Shown piece after piece: positions 17,443 to 26,617 of a stretch of DNA of 64,000 bases. Made by a program: the position numbers and the translations under genes. Source of the DNA: CALROG01 sp943369755. Its GTDB lineage: Bacteria > Pseudomonadota > Gammaproteobacteria > Burkholderiales > Burkholderiaceae_C. How positions within the stretch are numbered: position 1 is the first letter of the stretch; every line of letters starts with the position of its first letter. Location of the stretch: NCBI GenBank assembly GCA_943369755.1, contig CALROG020000007.1:1-64000 (forward strand). The letters run 5' to 3'. Under the pieces are notes generated by a model. That model had not been told where the DNA came from. It worked only from the letters and a program-made list of their open reading frames with translations, and did not search any database.

Positions 17443-17531
17443 GTTGAACAGCTTTGCCCTCTCTTTGCGCGTATTGGGCACCGCCTGACCCCGAAGAGTC
17501 ACAGGCGTGAAGAACGTCAACCAGCTACAAA

Positions 17532-18494
17532 CTACAGTCCGAGCCGCTCACGCGCTTCAAAATATTCGCGCTTGAGCCGCGCCACCAGGTCCGCCGTGGT
17601 GGTGACTTCTGTGACCGCACCAATGCCCTGGCCACAGCCCCAGATGTCCTTCCAGGCCTTGGTCTTGCTGCCCTCGCCGCCGCCGAAGTTCATGGTCTTC
17701 ACGTCGCCTTCGGGCAGATTGTCCGGGTCCATGCCGGCGGCGATGATGCTGGACTTGAGGTAGTTGCCGTGCACACCCGTGAACAGGCTGGAGTAAACGA
17801 TTTGGTCCGAGTCACCGTCTACGATGGCCTGTTTGTAGGCGTCGCTGGCGCGGGCTTCATGCGTGGCGATGAAGGCCGAGCCGATGTAGGCGAAGTCAGC
17901 GCCCATCGCCTGGGCCGCAAGCACCGCGCCGCCGGTGGCAATCGAGCCGCTCAGCGCCACCGGGCCGTCAAACCACTGGCGGATTTCCTGGATCAGCGCG
18001 AACGGGCTCTTGACGCCTGCATGGCCCCCGGCGCCCGCCGCCACGGCAATCAGGCCGTCAGCGCCCTTCTCAACTGCCTTCTTTGCAAAAAAGTTGTTGA
18101 TGATGTCATGCAGTACCACGCCGCCGTAGCTATGAATCGCCTCGTTCACGTCGGTGCGCGCCCCCAGGCTGGTAATGATCACCGGCACCTTGTACTTGAC
18201 GACCATTTCCATGTCGTGCTCGAGCCGGTCGTTGCTCTTGTGCACGATCTGGTTGATGGCAAAGGGCGCGGCGGGCTTGTCCGGGTTGGCCTTGTTGTAG
18301 GCCGCCAGCGTCTCGGTGATCTCGGCCAGCCACTCGTCGAGCTGCGAAGCCGGACGCGCATTCAGCGCGGGCATCGAGCCAATGATGCCGGCCTTGCATT
18401 GCTCGATCACGAGCTTGGGGTTGCTGATGATGAACAGCGGCGAACCAATGATTGGCAATGGCAGGTTCTGCAGGGGTTTGGGCAGATTGGACAT
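17532..18494 (-). CDS. NAD(P)H-dependent flavin oxidoreductase (nitronate monooxygenase family)
   Basis: A 320-residue FMN-dependent TIM-barrel protein of the nitronate monooxygenase/2-nitropropane dioxygenase family. ATG 18494 is chosen because GGAGA lies just upstream and MSNLPKPLQNLPLPIIGSPLFIISNP is the family-like start. FMN-binding features include GSPLF, ADGLIAVAAGAGGHAG and SGSIATGGAVLAAQAMGADFAYIGSAF. The gene follows the acyl-CoA dehydrogenase gene by 33 bases, so the two are likely cotranscribed. A reductase role in fatty or aromatic acyl metabolism is possible but unproven. Confidence 0.88.
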   Translation of the reverse strand: MSNLPKPLQNLPLPIIGSPLFIISNPKLVIEQCKAGIIGSMPALNARPASQLDEWLAEITETLAAYNKANPDKPAAPFAINQIVHKSNDRLEHDMEMVVKYKVPVIITSLGARTDVNEAIHSYGGVVLHDIINNFFAKKAVEKGADGLIAVAAGAGGHAGVKSPFALIQEIRQWFDGPVALSGSIATGGAVLAAQAMGADFAYIGSAFIATHEARASDAYKQAIVDGDSDQIVYSSLFTGVHGNYLKSSIIAAGMDPDNLPEGDVKTMNFGGGEGSKTKAWKDIWGCGQGIGAVTEVTTTADLVARLKREYFEARERLGL

Positions 18495-18527
18495 GGAGTC
18501 TCCGTTAAGGTCCCGTTCGGGCGGCAA

Positions 18528-20318
18528 TCAGAAGGATTCAAGGGCGAGCGCGGTAACGCTGTCTGCCCCCTCAACAATGCTGTCACGTATGCCGGGTGTC
18601 TTGGCCAGCAGGTGGTCTGCGTAGAACCGCGCGGTGATGATCTTGGCCTGCATGAAGGCGGCATCTTCGTTGCGCGCCAGCGCATCTTCGGCCACCAGCA
18701 AAGCGCGGGCCAACTGCCAGCCCGCCACCAGATTGCCCGCCAGCATGAGGTAAGGCACGCTGCCAGCGAACACAGCGTTGGGGCTGGCCTTGGTGTTGCC
18801 TGCGACAAAATTCACCACCTCCACAAAAGCCTCGCGTGCGGCTTTCAGCCGCTTCAAGACAGCGCGCGCGTTCTCGCTGCCGCGCTGCGCCAGCTCGGCT
18901 TCCGTCGCCTCGATCTGCTGGGCAATGCCTTTGGCGGTCTGGCCCCCATCGCGGGCGGTCTTGCGGCCCACCAGGTCGTTGGCCTGGATCGCTGTGGTGC
19001 CTTCGTAAATCGTCAGGATCTTGGCGTCCCGGTAGTGCTGGGCCGCGCCGGTTTCCTCGATAAACCCCATGCCGCCATGTACCTGTACGCCCAATGAAGT
19101 GACTTCCAGGCTCATCTCGGTGCTGTAGCCCTTGACCAGTGGCACCATGAATTCATAGAACGCGGCGTTTTGCTTGCGCACGTCGGCATCCGTGTGATGA
19201 TGGGCTGCGTCGTAGGCCGCCGCCGCCACAGATGCCATTGCGCGGCAGCCTTCGGTATACGCGCGCATGGTCATGAGCATGCGCTTTACGTCGGGGTGGT
19301 GAATGATGGGTGCGCTGGCGTTGATGCTGCCGTCCACCGGACGGCTCTGCACGCGGTCCTTGGCGTAGCCAACCGCTTTTTGGTAGGCCCGCTCGGCAAT
19401 CGCGATACCCTGCATGCCCACCGCGTAGCGCGCGGCATTCATCATGATGAACATGTATTCAAGGCCGCGGTTTTCCTGGCCTACCAAGTAACCCACAGCA
19501 CCCCCGTGATCTCCATACTGAAGCACAGCGGTGGGCGACGCCTTGATGCCCATCTTGTGTTCGATGCTGACGCAATGCACGTCATTGCGCGCACCCAGAG
19601 AGCCATCGGTATTGACCATGAACTTGGGAACCACAAACAGGCTGATACCCTTCACACCCTCGGGCGCGCCGGCTACGCGGGCCAGCACAAGATGGACGAT
19701 GTTCTCGGCCATGTCGTGCTCACCATAGGTGATATAGATCTTGGTGCCGAAGATCCTGTAAGTGCCGTCGGGCTGCGGCTCCGCGCGCGTACGCACCAGT
19801 GCCAGGTCGCTGCCGGCCTGGGGCTCGGTCAGGTTCATGGTGCCGGTCCATTTGCCACTAACCAGGTTGTCCAGGTAAGCCGCCTTGAGTTCGTCGCTGC
19901 CTGCGGTCAACAACGCTTCAATGGCCCCGTCGCTTAGCAATGGGCACAGCGCAAAGCTCATGTTGGCGGAATTGAGCATTTCACCGCACGCTGCGCCAAT
20001 GGTCTTGGGCAGGCCCTGACCACCAAAGTCCACCGGGTGCTGCAAACCCTGCCAGCCGCCTTCAGCGTACTGCTTGAAGGCCACCTTGAAGCCCGGCGTG
20101 GTTGTGACCACACCATCCTTGAACGAAGACGGGTTTTTGTCGCCGTCCCAGTTCAAGGGGGCAATCACACCTTCGTTGAGCTTGGCGCATTCCTCCAGCA
20201 CAGCCTGCGCTGTCTCGAAGCCCGCCTCTTCAAACCCGGGCATCTGTGCGATCTGGTCAATCCTGGCCAGATGCCTGATGTTGAACAGCATGTCTTTCAA
20301 CGGTGCGACGTAACTCAT
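18528..20318 (-). CDS. Acyl-CoA dehydrogenase, long (DmdC-like) type
   Basis: A 596-residue FAD-dependent acyl-CoA dehydrogenase of the long subfamily, with an extra C-terminal domain, that includes DmdC-type enzymes. Motifs are TGTMNLTEPQAGSDLALVRTRA in the FAD/acyl-binding middle domain, VQVHGGMGFIEETGAAQHYRDAKILTIYEGTTAIQANDLVGRK near the C-terminus, and FYEFMVPLVKGYSTE. The ribosome site AGGAGA precedes the ATG. It lies downstream of etfBA, its electron acceptor, on the same strand, with a GC-rich repeat in between. The acyl substrate cannot be told from sequence. Confidence 0.92.
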   Translation of the reverse strand: MSYVAPLKDMLFNIRHLARIDQIAQMPGFEEAGFETAQAVLEECAKLNEGVIAPLNWDGDKNPSSFKDGVVTTTPGFKVAFKQYAEGGWQGLQHPVDFGGQGLPKTIGAACGEMLNSANMSFALCPLLSDGAIEALLTAGSDELKAAYLDNLVSGKWTGTMNLTEPQAGSDLALVRTRAEPQPDGTYRIFGTKIYITYGEHDMAENIVHLVLARVAGAPEGVKGISLFVVPKFMVNTDGSLGARNDVHCVSIEHKMGIKASPTAVLQYGDHGGAVGYLVGQENRGLEYMFIMMNAARYAVGMQGIAIAERAYQKAVGYAKDRVQSRPVDGSINASAPIIHHPDVKRMLMTMRAYTEGCRAMASVAAAAYDAAHHHTDADVRKQNAAFYEFMVPLVKGYSTEMSLEVTSLGVQVHGGMGFIEETGAAQHYRDAKILTIYEGTTAIQANDLVGRKTARDGGQTAKGIAQQIEATEAELAQRGSENARAVLKRLKAAREAFVEVVNFVAGNTKASPNAVFAGSVPYLMLAGNLVAGWQLARALLVAEDALARNEDAAFMQAKIITARFYADHLLAKTPGIRDSIVEGADSVTALALESF

Positions 20319-20380
20319 TTTTGTCTCCTTGGCAGATTCACATGCCGCCGCGCAACCGGCTTTGCCGGGCCGCTGGCGGT

Positions 20381-20420
20381 GCCCCCTTGCGGGAGAGGCG
20401 GCCGCAGGCCGCTTCGGGGG
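20381..20420. repeat. GC-rich palindromic intergenic repeat
   Basis: A run with CCCCC-ttgcggga-gaggcGGCCGCaggccgcttcGGGGG lies between etfA and the acyl-CoA dehydrogenase gene. Nested complementary parts (GCGGCC/GGCCGC, CCCCC/GGGGG) would form a strong hairpin. The related segment at 56651-56690 suggests a dispersed family. It may partly terminate the etfBA transcript. Confidence 0.5.
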
Positions 20421-20429
20421 TGGGATTGG

Positions 20430-21362
20430 TTAAAGCGCTGCGATGAGCTCGGGCACAGCGGTGAACAGGTCTGCTTCCAGCCCATAGTCGGCCACGCTGA
20501 AAATCGGCGCTTCCGGGTCCTTGTTGATCGCCACGATCACCTTGGAGTCCTTCATGCCGGCCAGGTGCTGAATGGCACCCGAGATACCGGCCGCAATGTA
20601 CAACTGCGGCGCCACGATCTTGCCAGTCTGGCCCACTTGCCAGTCATTGGGCGCGTAGCCTGCGTCTACCGCAGCGCGGCTGGCACCAAGCGCTGCGCCC
20701 AGCTTGTCGGCCAGCGGCGTCAAGACTTCATTGAACTTTTCGGCGCTGCCCAGGGCCCGGCCGCCCGAGACAATGATCTTGGCCGCCGTAAGTTCGGGGC
20801 GCTCGCTCTTGGCGATCTCATTGCCCAGAAAGTTGCTCTTGCCGCTGTCGGCCGCACCGGCCATCGATTCCACTGCGGCGCTACCACCCGCAGCAGCCGC
20901 GGGGTCAAAGCCAGTGGTGCGCACGGTGATAACCATGACAGCGTCGGTGGCCTGCACGGTGGCAATCGCGTTGCCAGCATAGATCGGACGCTCAAAAGTG
21001 TTGGGGCTCTCGACCTTGGTGATGTCGCTGATTTGGCCCACATCCAGTTTGGCCGCCACGCGTGGGGCAATGTTCTTGCCACTGGCCGTAGCCGGAAAAA
21101 GAATGTGGCTGTAGTTCGATGCAAGTGCCAACACCTGAGCCGCCATGTTTTCAGCCAGGCCATGGGCGAAGTGTTCGCCTTCGACATGGATCACCTTGCC
21201 AACCCCAACAATCCCTGCGGCGGCTGTAGCCGCCGCACTGGCGTTGTGCCCGGCCACCAGCACATGCACCTCGGCCCCGCACTGCGCGGCGGCGGTCACG
21301 GTGTTGAGCGTCGCGCCCTTGATCGACGCGTTGTCGTGTTCGGCAATTACCAGAGCAGCCAT
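20430..21362 (-). CDS. etfA: Electron transfer flavoprotein subunit alpha
   Basis: A 310-residue ETF-alpha, which with EtfB passes electrons from acyl-CoA dehydrogenases to ETF-quinone oxidoreductase. The C-terminal FAD-binding region reads VSGGRALGSAEKF and then GQTGKIVAPQLYIAAGISGAIQHLAGMKDSKVIVAINKDPEAPIFSVADYGLEADLF, the classical signature. Its ATG directly abuts the etfB stop codon (TAAATG), so the two subunits are probably coupled in translation. Confidence 0.97.
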   Translation of the reverse strand: MAALVIAEHDNASIKGATLNTVTAAAQCGAEVHVLVAGHNASAAATAAAGIVGVGKVIHVEGEHFAHGLAENMAAQVLALASNYSHILFPATASGKNIAPRVAAKLDVGQISDITKVESPNTFERPIYAGNAIATVQATDAVMVITVRTTGFDPAAAAGGSAAVESMAGAADSGKSNFLGNEIAKSERPELTAAKIIVSGGRALGSAEKFNEVLTPLADKLGAALGASRAAVDAGYAPNDWQVGQTGKIVAPQLYIAAGISGAIQHLAGMKDSKVIVAINKDPEAPIFSVADYGLEADLFTAVPELIAAL

Positions 21363-22112
21363 TTAGATCACCTTCGCTTCATTCTTGAGTTTGGCCACCA
21401 GAGTGGCGACATCAGGCACCTTGATGCCGGCGCTGCGCTTGGGCGGTTCACTGACTTTCAGTGTCTTGATTCGCGGCGCAACATTCACGCCAAGGTCTTC
21501 GGGCTTGTACACGTCAAGCTGCTTCTTCTTGGCCTTCATGATGTTGGGCAGCGTCACGTAGCGCGGCTCGTTCAGGCGCAAGTCAGTGGTTATGACTGCG
21601 GGCAGGCTGATTGACAGCGTCTCAAGGCCGCCATCGACCTCACGGGTGACCTTGGCTTTGCCATCAACCACTTCAACTTTGCTGGCGAAGGTGGCTTGCG
21701 GCAAGTCCGCCAGCGCGGCAAGCATCTGGCCGGTCTGGTTGCAGTCGTCATCAATCGCCTGCTTGCCCAGGATAATCAGGCCCGGTTGCTCTTTGTCCAC
21801 CAGCGCCTTGAGCAGCTTGGCCACCGCCAGCGGCTGTAGCTCTTCAGTGGTTTCCACCAGAATGGCGCGGTCGGCCCCGATGGCCATGGCGGTGCGCAGG
21901 GTTTCCTGACACTGCGTGACACCACAGGACACAGCGATCACCTCGGTCGCGATGCCCTTTTCCCGCAGGCGTACAGCCTCCTCGACGGCGATCTCGTCAA
22001 ACGGGTTCATGCTCATCTTGACGTTGGCAATGTCCACCCCGCTGCCATCCGATTTGACTCGGACTTTCACGTTGTAGTCCACCACGCGTTTGACAGGGAC
22101 AAGGACCTTCAT
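21363..22112 (-). CDS. etfB: Electron transfer flavoprotein subunit beta
   Basis: A 249-residue ETF-beta with the start MKVLVPVKRVVDYNVKVRVKSDGSG and the signature VDGGLETLSISLPAVITTDLRLNEPRYVTLPNIMKAKKK near residue 170. AMP-binding residues are in the ILGKQAIDDDCNQTGQMLA segment. GGAG lies upstream of the ATG. It is first in the etfBA-acyl-CoA dehydrogenase-oxidoreductase row. Two operator-like palindromes precede it (22139-22154 and 22227-22238). Confidence 0.97.
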   Translation of the reverse strand: MKVLVPVKRVVDYNVKVRVKSDGSGVDIANVKMSMNPFDEIAVEEAVRLREKGIATEVIAVSCGVTQCQETLRTAMAIGADRAILVETTEELQPLAVAKLLKALVDKEQPGLIILGKQAIDDDCNQTGQMLAALADLPQATFASKVEVVDGKAKVTREVDGGLETLSISLPAVITTDLRLNEPRYVTLPNIMKAKKKQLDVYKPEDLGVNVAPRIKTLKVSEPPKRSAGIKVPDVATLVAKLKNEAKVI

Positions 22113-22138
22113 GCTTGGCTGGCTCCAGAGTTGTTGAA

Positions 22139-22154
22139 TTGACGTTAACGTAAA
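22139..22154. promoter_or_regulatory. Palindromic operator near etfB (MerR/LiuR-like)
   Basis: TTGACGTTAACGTAAA with the perfect core ACGTTAACGT, 27 bases before the etfB start. As I recall, it resembles the operator of LiuR-type MerR regulators that control branched-chain and acyl-CoA catabolic genes, including etf genes. No regulator gene is in the window. Confidence 0.5.
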
Positions 22155-22226
22155 GCAGACGATTCTATGCGGCGGTGCATCAACGAACTGTCTTCACGAT
22201 GATAAGTTCGGGAAATGCAAAAAATC

Positions 22227-22238
22227 GAACGGTCGTTC
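22227..22238. promoter_or_regulatory. Palindromic operator (TetR-like) upstream of etfB
   Basis: GAACG-gt-CGTTC, perfect 5-bp arms, about 115 bases before etfB. The form suits a TetR-family regulator of acyl-CoA metabolism. Binding is an inference. Confidence 0.4.
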
Positions 22239-22418
22239 TTTTTTGAATTATAGAACGCGCAAATCCCGCGTTTAGACGCTGCTGCCGAAATCAATGTCCG
22301 CCTCACGACAATTTCCCGACCGGACGGTTGGTTAATTCGGGTAACTCATAGGACGGCAACTAACCTTACAACCCTATAGTCGGGCAAGTTCAATCCTCGT
22401 CCACCTCCAGGAGCCCCC

Positions 22419-23429
22419 ATGTATCGTCGTCTTCTCGCCCTAACCGCCATTGCGGCTGCCACCAGCGCCAACGCCCAGACTGTCCTGACAGCATCTAGCT
22501 GGCTGCCGCCAACCCACACGCTGAGCATGGCGCAAAAAGAGTGGTGCGACCTGCTGGAGAAGAACACCTCAGGCAAGATGAAGTGCAACATCCTGCCGCG
22601 TGGTGTAAGCCCCGCTCCGGGCACGCTGGATGCCGTAAAAAACGGTTTAGCCGACATTTCGTACACCGTGCACGGCTACACGCCCGGACGCTTTGTGCTG
22701 ACGCAAATGGCTGAACTGCCCTTCCTGGGCGACAAGGCAGAGCCGCTTTCTGTCGCATTCCACCGAGTGGCCGCCAAAAACGCCGATTTCGAGGCCGAGC
22801 ACCAGAAGGCCGGCGTGAAAATACTGGCCTACTTCACCCACGGCCCGGGCATCGTGTTCAACACCAAGCGGTCGATCACCAAGCCTGAGGACTTGCTGGG
22901 CCTGAAGTTCCGGGTTGGCGGTGGCATGGTCAACGAGATCGCGAAGACCTTGGGAATGAACGTTACGCTCAAGCCGGCGCCCGACTCGTATGAGCTGCTG
23001 TCCAGTGGGGTGATGGACGGCACGTTGTTCCCGGCCGAATCCACAGACTCATTCAAGATTGACAAGATCATCAAGCACGCCACCGTGTTTCCGGGGGGGC
23101 TGTACAACACCAGCTTTGTCTTCATGATGAACCCGGCCCGCTTTGACAAGCTGAGTGCCGATGAGAAGAAGGCTGTGGAGGCCGTCTCCGGCGAAATCGC
23201 CGCCCGCATCTTCGGCAAAGGTTGGGACCGCGTGGACGCCATCGCCACTGAAAACATGAAGAAAAATGGTGTCGCCATGGTATCTGCCAGCCCGGCATTG
23301 ATCAGTGAAGTCAAGATTCGGGTCAGCAAGCTCGAACGCGACTGGGCTGCCGCCGCCGAGGCCAAGGGCCTGAAGAACGCCGGCGCCGTGCTGGCGGATT
23401 TCCGCACCGAAATTGCGAAACTGAAGTAA
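22419..23429 (+). CDS. dctP: TRAP transporter periplasmic substrate-binding protein
   Basis: A 336-residue DctP-type extracytoplasmic solute receptor. A Sec signal peptide (MYRRLLALTAIAAATSANAQT) is clear. Motifs include ASSWLPPTHTLSMAQKEWCDLLEK and the ligand-carboxylate region GLKFRVGGGMVNEIAKTLGM with the conserved arginine expected to salt-bridge an acid. It is the first of three TRAP genes (dctP, dctQ, dctM) on the same strand. A hairpin at 23472-23488 separates it from dctQ. The ligand is unknown. Confidence 0.94.
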   Translation: MYRRLLALTAIAAATSANAQTVLTASSWLPPTHTLSMAQKEWCDLLEKNTSGKMKCNILPRGVSPAPGTLDAVKNGLADISYTVHGYTPGRFVLTQMAELPFLGDKAEPLSVAFHRVAAKNADFEAEHQKAGVKILAYFTHGPGIVFNTKRSITKPEDLLGLKFRVGGGMVNEIAKTLGMNVTLKPAPDSYELLSSGVMDGTLFPAESTDSFKIDKIIKHATVFPGGLYNTSFVFMMNPARFDKLSADEKKAVEAVSGEIAARIFGKGWDRVDAIATENMKKNGVAMVSASPALISEVKIRVSKLERDWAAAAEAKGLKNAGAVLADFRTEIAKLK

Positions 23430-23471
23430 CCGCAATTTCGCGAAGCGCCTTGCAAGGAGGGCCACCAGCGG

Positions 23472-23488
23472 CCCGGCGAAATGCCGGG
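23472..23488 (+). terminator. Intercistronic stem-loop after dctP
   Basis: CCCGGC-gaaat-GCCGGG with no T-tract after it, 42 bases after the dctP stop. Such hairpins often stabilise the dctP message and allow excess receptor over membrane subunits. Confidence 0.45.
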
Positions 23489-23562
23489 TACGCGTGGCCA
23501 GCGCCTGCATTGGTCTGCTATCGTCAGTCCCACCTGAATGCGACGTTGTGGAGAACTAGTCT

Positions 23563-24048
23563 TTGAAAAAATCCATCGAAAGCGCCTGCGGTCTGTTCGC
23601 CGCTGTGGCACTGTTCGCGATCATGGCGCTCACCTTCCTTGATGTGGGTGGCCGCAAGTTGTTGTCCAACTCCATCACCGGCTCGCTCGAACTGACCGAA
23701 CTGCTGATGGTGGCGGTGATTTTTGCGGGTCTGCCGCTGGTGTCCCTCAAAGGCGAACACATCGTTTTTGACTCACTCGACACCTTCCTGCCAGCCAGCG
23801 TTCGCAAGGCGGTAAAGATGCTGGTCAACCTGCTGTGCTGCGCCGCCCTGCTGGGCCTGGCCTGGCTGATGTGGCGCACCGGCAATGACTTCGCCGGCTC
23901 AGGCGAAACTACGGCCCAGCTCCACATTCCGAAGTACCCTTTCATCTACGGCATGAGCGTTCTATGCGCGCTGACCGGGCTGGTGCACCTGGCCAATGCC
24001 GTAGCGCCCTCACCTGCGGGCGATGAAGCCGAAGGTGGCGCGCTTTGA
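23563..24048 (+). CDS. dctQ: TRAP transporter small membrane subunit
   Basis: A 161-residue DctQ protein with four predicted membrane helices: LFAAVALFAIMALTFLDVGGRKL, SLELTELLMVAVIFAGLPLVSLKG, AVKMLVNLLCCAALLGLAWLMW, and the final IYGMSVLCALTGLVHLANAV. The start is TTG 23563 with GGAG about ten bases upstream; there is no better in-frame ATG. It overlaps dctM by four bases. Confidence 0.88.
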   Translation: MKKSIESACGLFAAVALFAIMALTFLDVGGRKLLSNSITGSLELTELLMVAVIFAGLPLVSLKGEHIVFDSLDTFLPASVRKAVKMLVNLLCCAALLGLAWLMWRTGNDFAGSGETTAQLHIPKYPFIYGMSVLCALTGLVHLANAVAPSPAGDEAEGGAL

Positions 24049-25337
24049 CTGAAGCACTGCTGGGGTTTTTGGCCATCTTTGCAATGGCCTTGGTACGGAT
24101 TCCGCTGGCTTTTGCCATGGGCATCGTTGGCGTCGTGGGCATCGGCCTGACGCGCGGCTGGATGCCGTCGCTGGCCAACGCCGCGCAAGTCGTTCACGAG
24201 ACCGGCTTTGCCTACACCTTGTCGGTCATTCCGCTGTTCATCCTGATGGGCAACTTCGTCGCCCGGGCTGGCCTGGCACATGAGCTTTTCCACGCGGCCT
24301 ACACCTTTATCGGGCATCGCCGCGGCGGGCTGGCGCATGCAACCATCGCTGCCTGCGCAGGGTTTGGTGCCATCTGTGGCTCGTCAATTGCCACAGCAGC
24401 CACGATGAGCAAAGTGGCCTACCCGTCCATGAAGAAGCTGGGCTACAGCGATTCACTTTCCACTGGCGTTATCGCCGCGGGCGGCACCCTGGGCATCATG
24501 ATTCCACCCTCCACCATCATGGTGATCTATGGCATCGTGACCGAAACCCATATCGGCAAACTGTTCGCCGCCGGTGTACTGCCCGGCCTGCTCACTGCGG
24601 GTTTGATGATGCTGGCCGTGGTGGTGGTCACCTCGCGCGACCCCGAACACGCACCCGCCGGCGAGAAGTTCACCTGGAGCGAGCGCTGGGCCGCGTTACG
24701 CGGCATCTGGGGCGTGCTGCTGCTGGTATTCGTGGTGCTGGGAGGCATCTATGGCGGCGTGTTCACCGCCACCGAAGGCGCGGGCATTGGCGCGGCGGGC
24801 GCGTTCTTCTTTGCGCTCGGGCGCAAGGCGCTCACCTGGACGACATTGCGCGACGTGCTGGTCGAGTCCGCACGCACCACGGCCATGCTTTTCACTCTGC
24901 TGATAGCCGCAACGATCTTTGCCAACTTCGTGAACTTCACTTCGATGCCCATGCAACTCAAGGACACGATCACGCACCTGGGTCTGTCGCCGATCATGGT
25001 TGTCGCGGCCATGATGGTCATCTACGTTGTACTGGGTACGGTGATGGAAGAGCTCACCATGGTTTTGCTGACGATCCCGCTGTTCTTTCCGATTGTGGTG
25101 CAGCTAGGTTTTGACCCAGTGTGGTTTGGCGTGCTGATCGTCATGGTGATCCAGATCGGGCTGATCTCGCCGCCGGTGGGCATGAACCTGTTTGTCATCA
25201 ACACCTTGCTGCCCAAGGTCGGGCTGGGTGCGATTTTCCGGGGTGTCTGGCCCTATGTGCTGGTCCTGATTTTCACCCTGGGCATTCTTCTGGCATTCCC
25301 TCAAATAAGCCTTTGGCTGCCGTCCTTCATGAAGTAA
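24045..25337 (+). CDS. dctM: TRAP transporter large membrane subunit
   Basis: A 430-residue DctM permease with about twelve hydrophobic segments. Family motifs include VIPLFILMGNFVARAGLAHELFHAAYTFIGHRRGGLAHATIAACAGFGAICGSSIATAATMSKVAYPSMKKLGY and AAGGTLGIMIPPSTIMVIYG. TTG 24045 overlaps the TGA of dctQ. The end overlaps the convergent MscS gene by 11 bases. Confidence 0.95.
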   Translation: MTEALLGFLAIFAMALVRIPLAFAMGIVGVVGIGLTRGWMPSLANAAQVVHETGFAYTLSVIPLFILMGNFVARAGLAHELFHAAYTFIGHRRGGLAHATIAACAGFGAICGSSIATAATMSKVAYPSMKKLGYSDSLSTGVIAAGGTLGIMIPPSTIMVIYGIVTETHIGKLFAAGVLPGLLTAGLMMLAVVVVTSRDPEHAPAGEKFTWSERWAALRGIWGVLLLVFVVLGGIYGGVFTATEGAGIGAAGAFFFALGRKALTWTTLRDVLVESARTTAMLFTLLIAATIFANFVNFTSMPMQLKDTITHLGLSPIMVVAAMMVIYVVLGTVMEELTMVLLTIPLFFPIVVQLGFDPVWFGVLIVMVIQIGLISPPVGMNLFVINTLLPKVGLGAIFRGVWPYVLVLIFTLGILLAFPQISLWLPSFMK

Positions 25338-26589
25338 TCGGGAGGGCGCCTGGCGTTGCCACGAACTGCACCACCCGTTGCGGGTACGGAATTGCAACAC
25401 CTGCTGCACGCAGCGCCTTGATGATCGCCACGTTGACGTCGGAGCGCACGTTGATCTGGCCGTTCGCAGGGTCTTCAATCCAGAACAGCAGCTGGAACTC
25501 CAGACCGTCGGCACCAAACCTTGCAAGTCGCGCCGCCGGGGCGGGATCCGCCAGCACCCGGGGACTGACCAACGCGCACTTTTCAAGAAGATCGATCACG
25601 GTGTCGATGTCGGTGTCGTAGGCCACCGACACTTCGGTCGTGAGCAACACGCGGGAATCCGCAAGCGACAGGTTTTCAATTCGTTCTGTAATGAGCTTTT
25701 CGTTCGGGACAATGGATTCGCGGCCGTTCAGCGCGCGAATCAGGGTGTAACGCGTTTTGATGTCGATCACCGTGCCTTCAAAGCTGTCCACACGCACGGT
25801 GTCACCGATACGCAGCGAGCGCTCGAACAGAATCACGAAACCACTCACATAGTTGGCCGCGAGCTTTTGCAAGCCAAAGCCCAGGCCCACGCCAAGCGCA
25901 CCACCCAGCACGGAAAGTGCCGTCAAGTCCACGCCGATGGCCGACAACGCAAACAGCAACCCAACCAACAGCAGTACCGCGCGCATCGCGTTGCCTGCGA
26001 CTTTGCGCAGCGACAAGTCGTCTACTGCCTCACTGAGAATGCGTTTTTCCAGCGCCGCGGAGATCCACAACGCCAACACCAGCACCACCCCTGACCAAAG
26101 CAGCCCCTCGACCATGCTCAGCAGGCTGATCTTGCTCTTGCCAAACACGAACTGGATCGCATCCATCTCTTTCATCACATCGGGCAACAGCCCGGCGATC
26201 CAAAGCACCGTGGCCAGCCAGGCCAGCCATGAGAACAGGCGCTCTACCAGACGTGCAAGGCCCGATGCGGGGAACACCACCGTAAACACCCGCGCCAGCA
26301 GCCGGATGCCCGCCAGCGACACCAGCACTGGCACCGCGATGCGCAGGACCGGCACCGCCTGGTAGTCGTCCACCACATTGCGCGCGGTGTAGGCCAGCAC
26401 CAGCGACAGCAGCGGAAACAACAGGCCGTCAATGATCACCCGGCCGAACCAGATTGAGTCCTTCGCCTGATTTCGACCGATCAGCCAGCACAGGCCAAAC
26501 GCCAGAACCAGACAACTTGCAAGCACCCCCAGCTCGGTGGCCAGGCCGGGCTGGGACAGCTCGCGCAACAGCTTGTCGATTTCGGTCAT
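25327..26589 (-). CDS. MscS-family mechanosensitive ion channel
   Basis: A 420-residue MscS-like channel with an N-terminal set of about four extra membrane segments. The pore-lining TM3 is GVDLTALSVLGGALGVGLGFGLQKLAANYVSGFVILFERS, followed by the beta domain IGDTVRVDSFEGTVIDIKTRYTLIRALNGRESIVPNEKLI. The C-terminal domain ends RVVQFVATPGALPITS. It protects against hypo-osmotic shock in the inner membrane. It is the third gene after the deacetylase and crotonase genes on the minus strand, 28 bases after the latter. Confidence 0.92.
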   Translation of the reverse strand: MTEIDKLLRELSQPGLATELGVLASCLVLAFGLCWLIGRNQAKDSIWFGRVIIDGLLFPLLSLVLAYTARNVVDDYQAVPVLRIAVPVLVSLAGIRLLARVFTVVFPASGLARLVERLFSWLAWLATVLWIAGLLPDVMKEMDAIQFVFGKSKISLLSMVEGLLWSGVVLVLALWISAALEKRILSEAVDDLSLRKVAGNAMRAVLLLVGLLFALSAIGVDLTALSVLGGALGVGLGFGLQKLAANYVSGFVILFERSLRIGDTVRVDSFEGTVIDIKTRYTLIRALNGRESIVPNEKLITERIENLSLADSRVLLTTEVSVAYDTDIDTVIDLLEKCALVSPRVLADPAPAARLARFGADGLEFQLLFWIEDPANGQINVRSDVNVAIIKALRAAGVAIPYPQRVVQFVATPGALPITS

Positions 26590-26617
26590 GCGCAGCCCAC
26601 TGAAAAGGCTTTCACGG

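Larger units (their letters stand above)
22113..22418. other. Divergent intergenic region between etfB and the TRAP operon
   Basis: This 306-base gap carries no gene. It is AT-rich near etfB, holds two palindromes listed separately, and has a possible -10 box TATAGT at 22375-22380 for the TRAP genes. Nothing else is recognised. Confidence 0.6.

Noticed and set aside
17482..17507. CGCCTG..CAGGCG hairpin as a cydB terminator
   Set aside because: The loop is long, the stem short, and no T-tract follows.
17443..17531. Search for a cydX-like small subunit after cydB
   Set aside because: No plus-strand start with a suitable hydrophobic frame was found in the 89-base gap.
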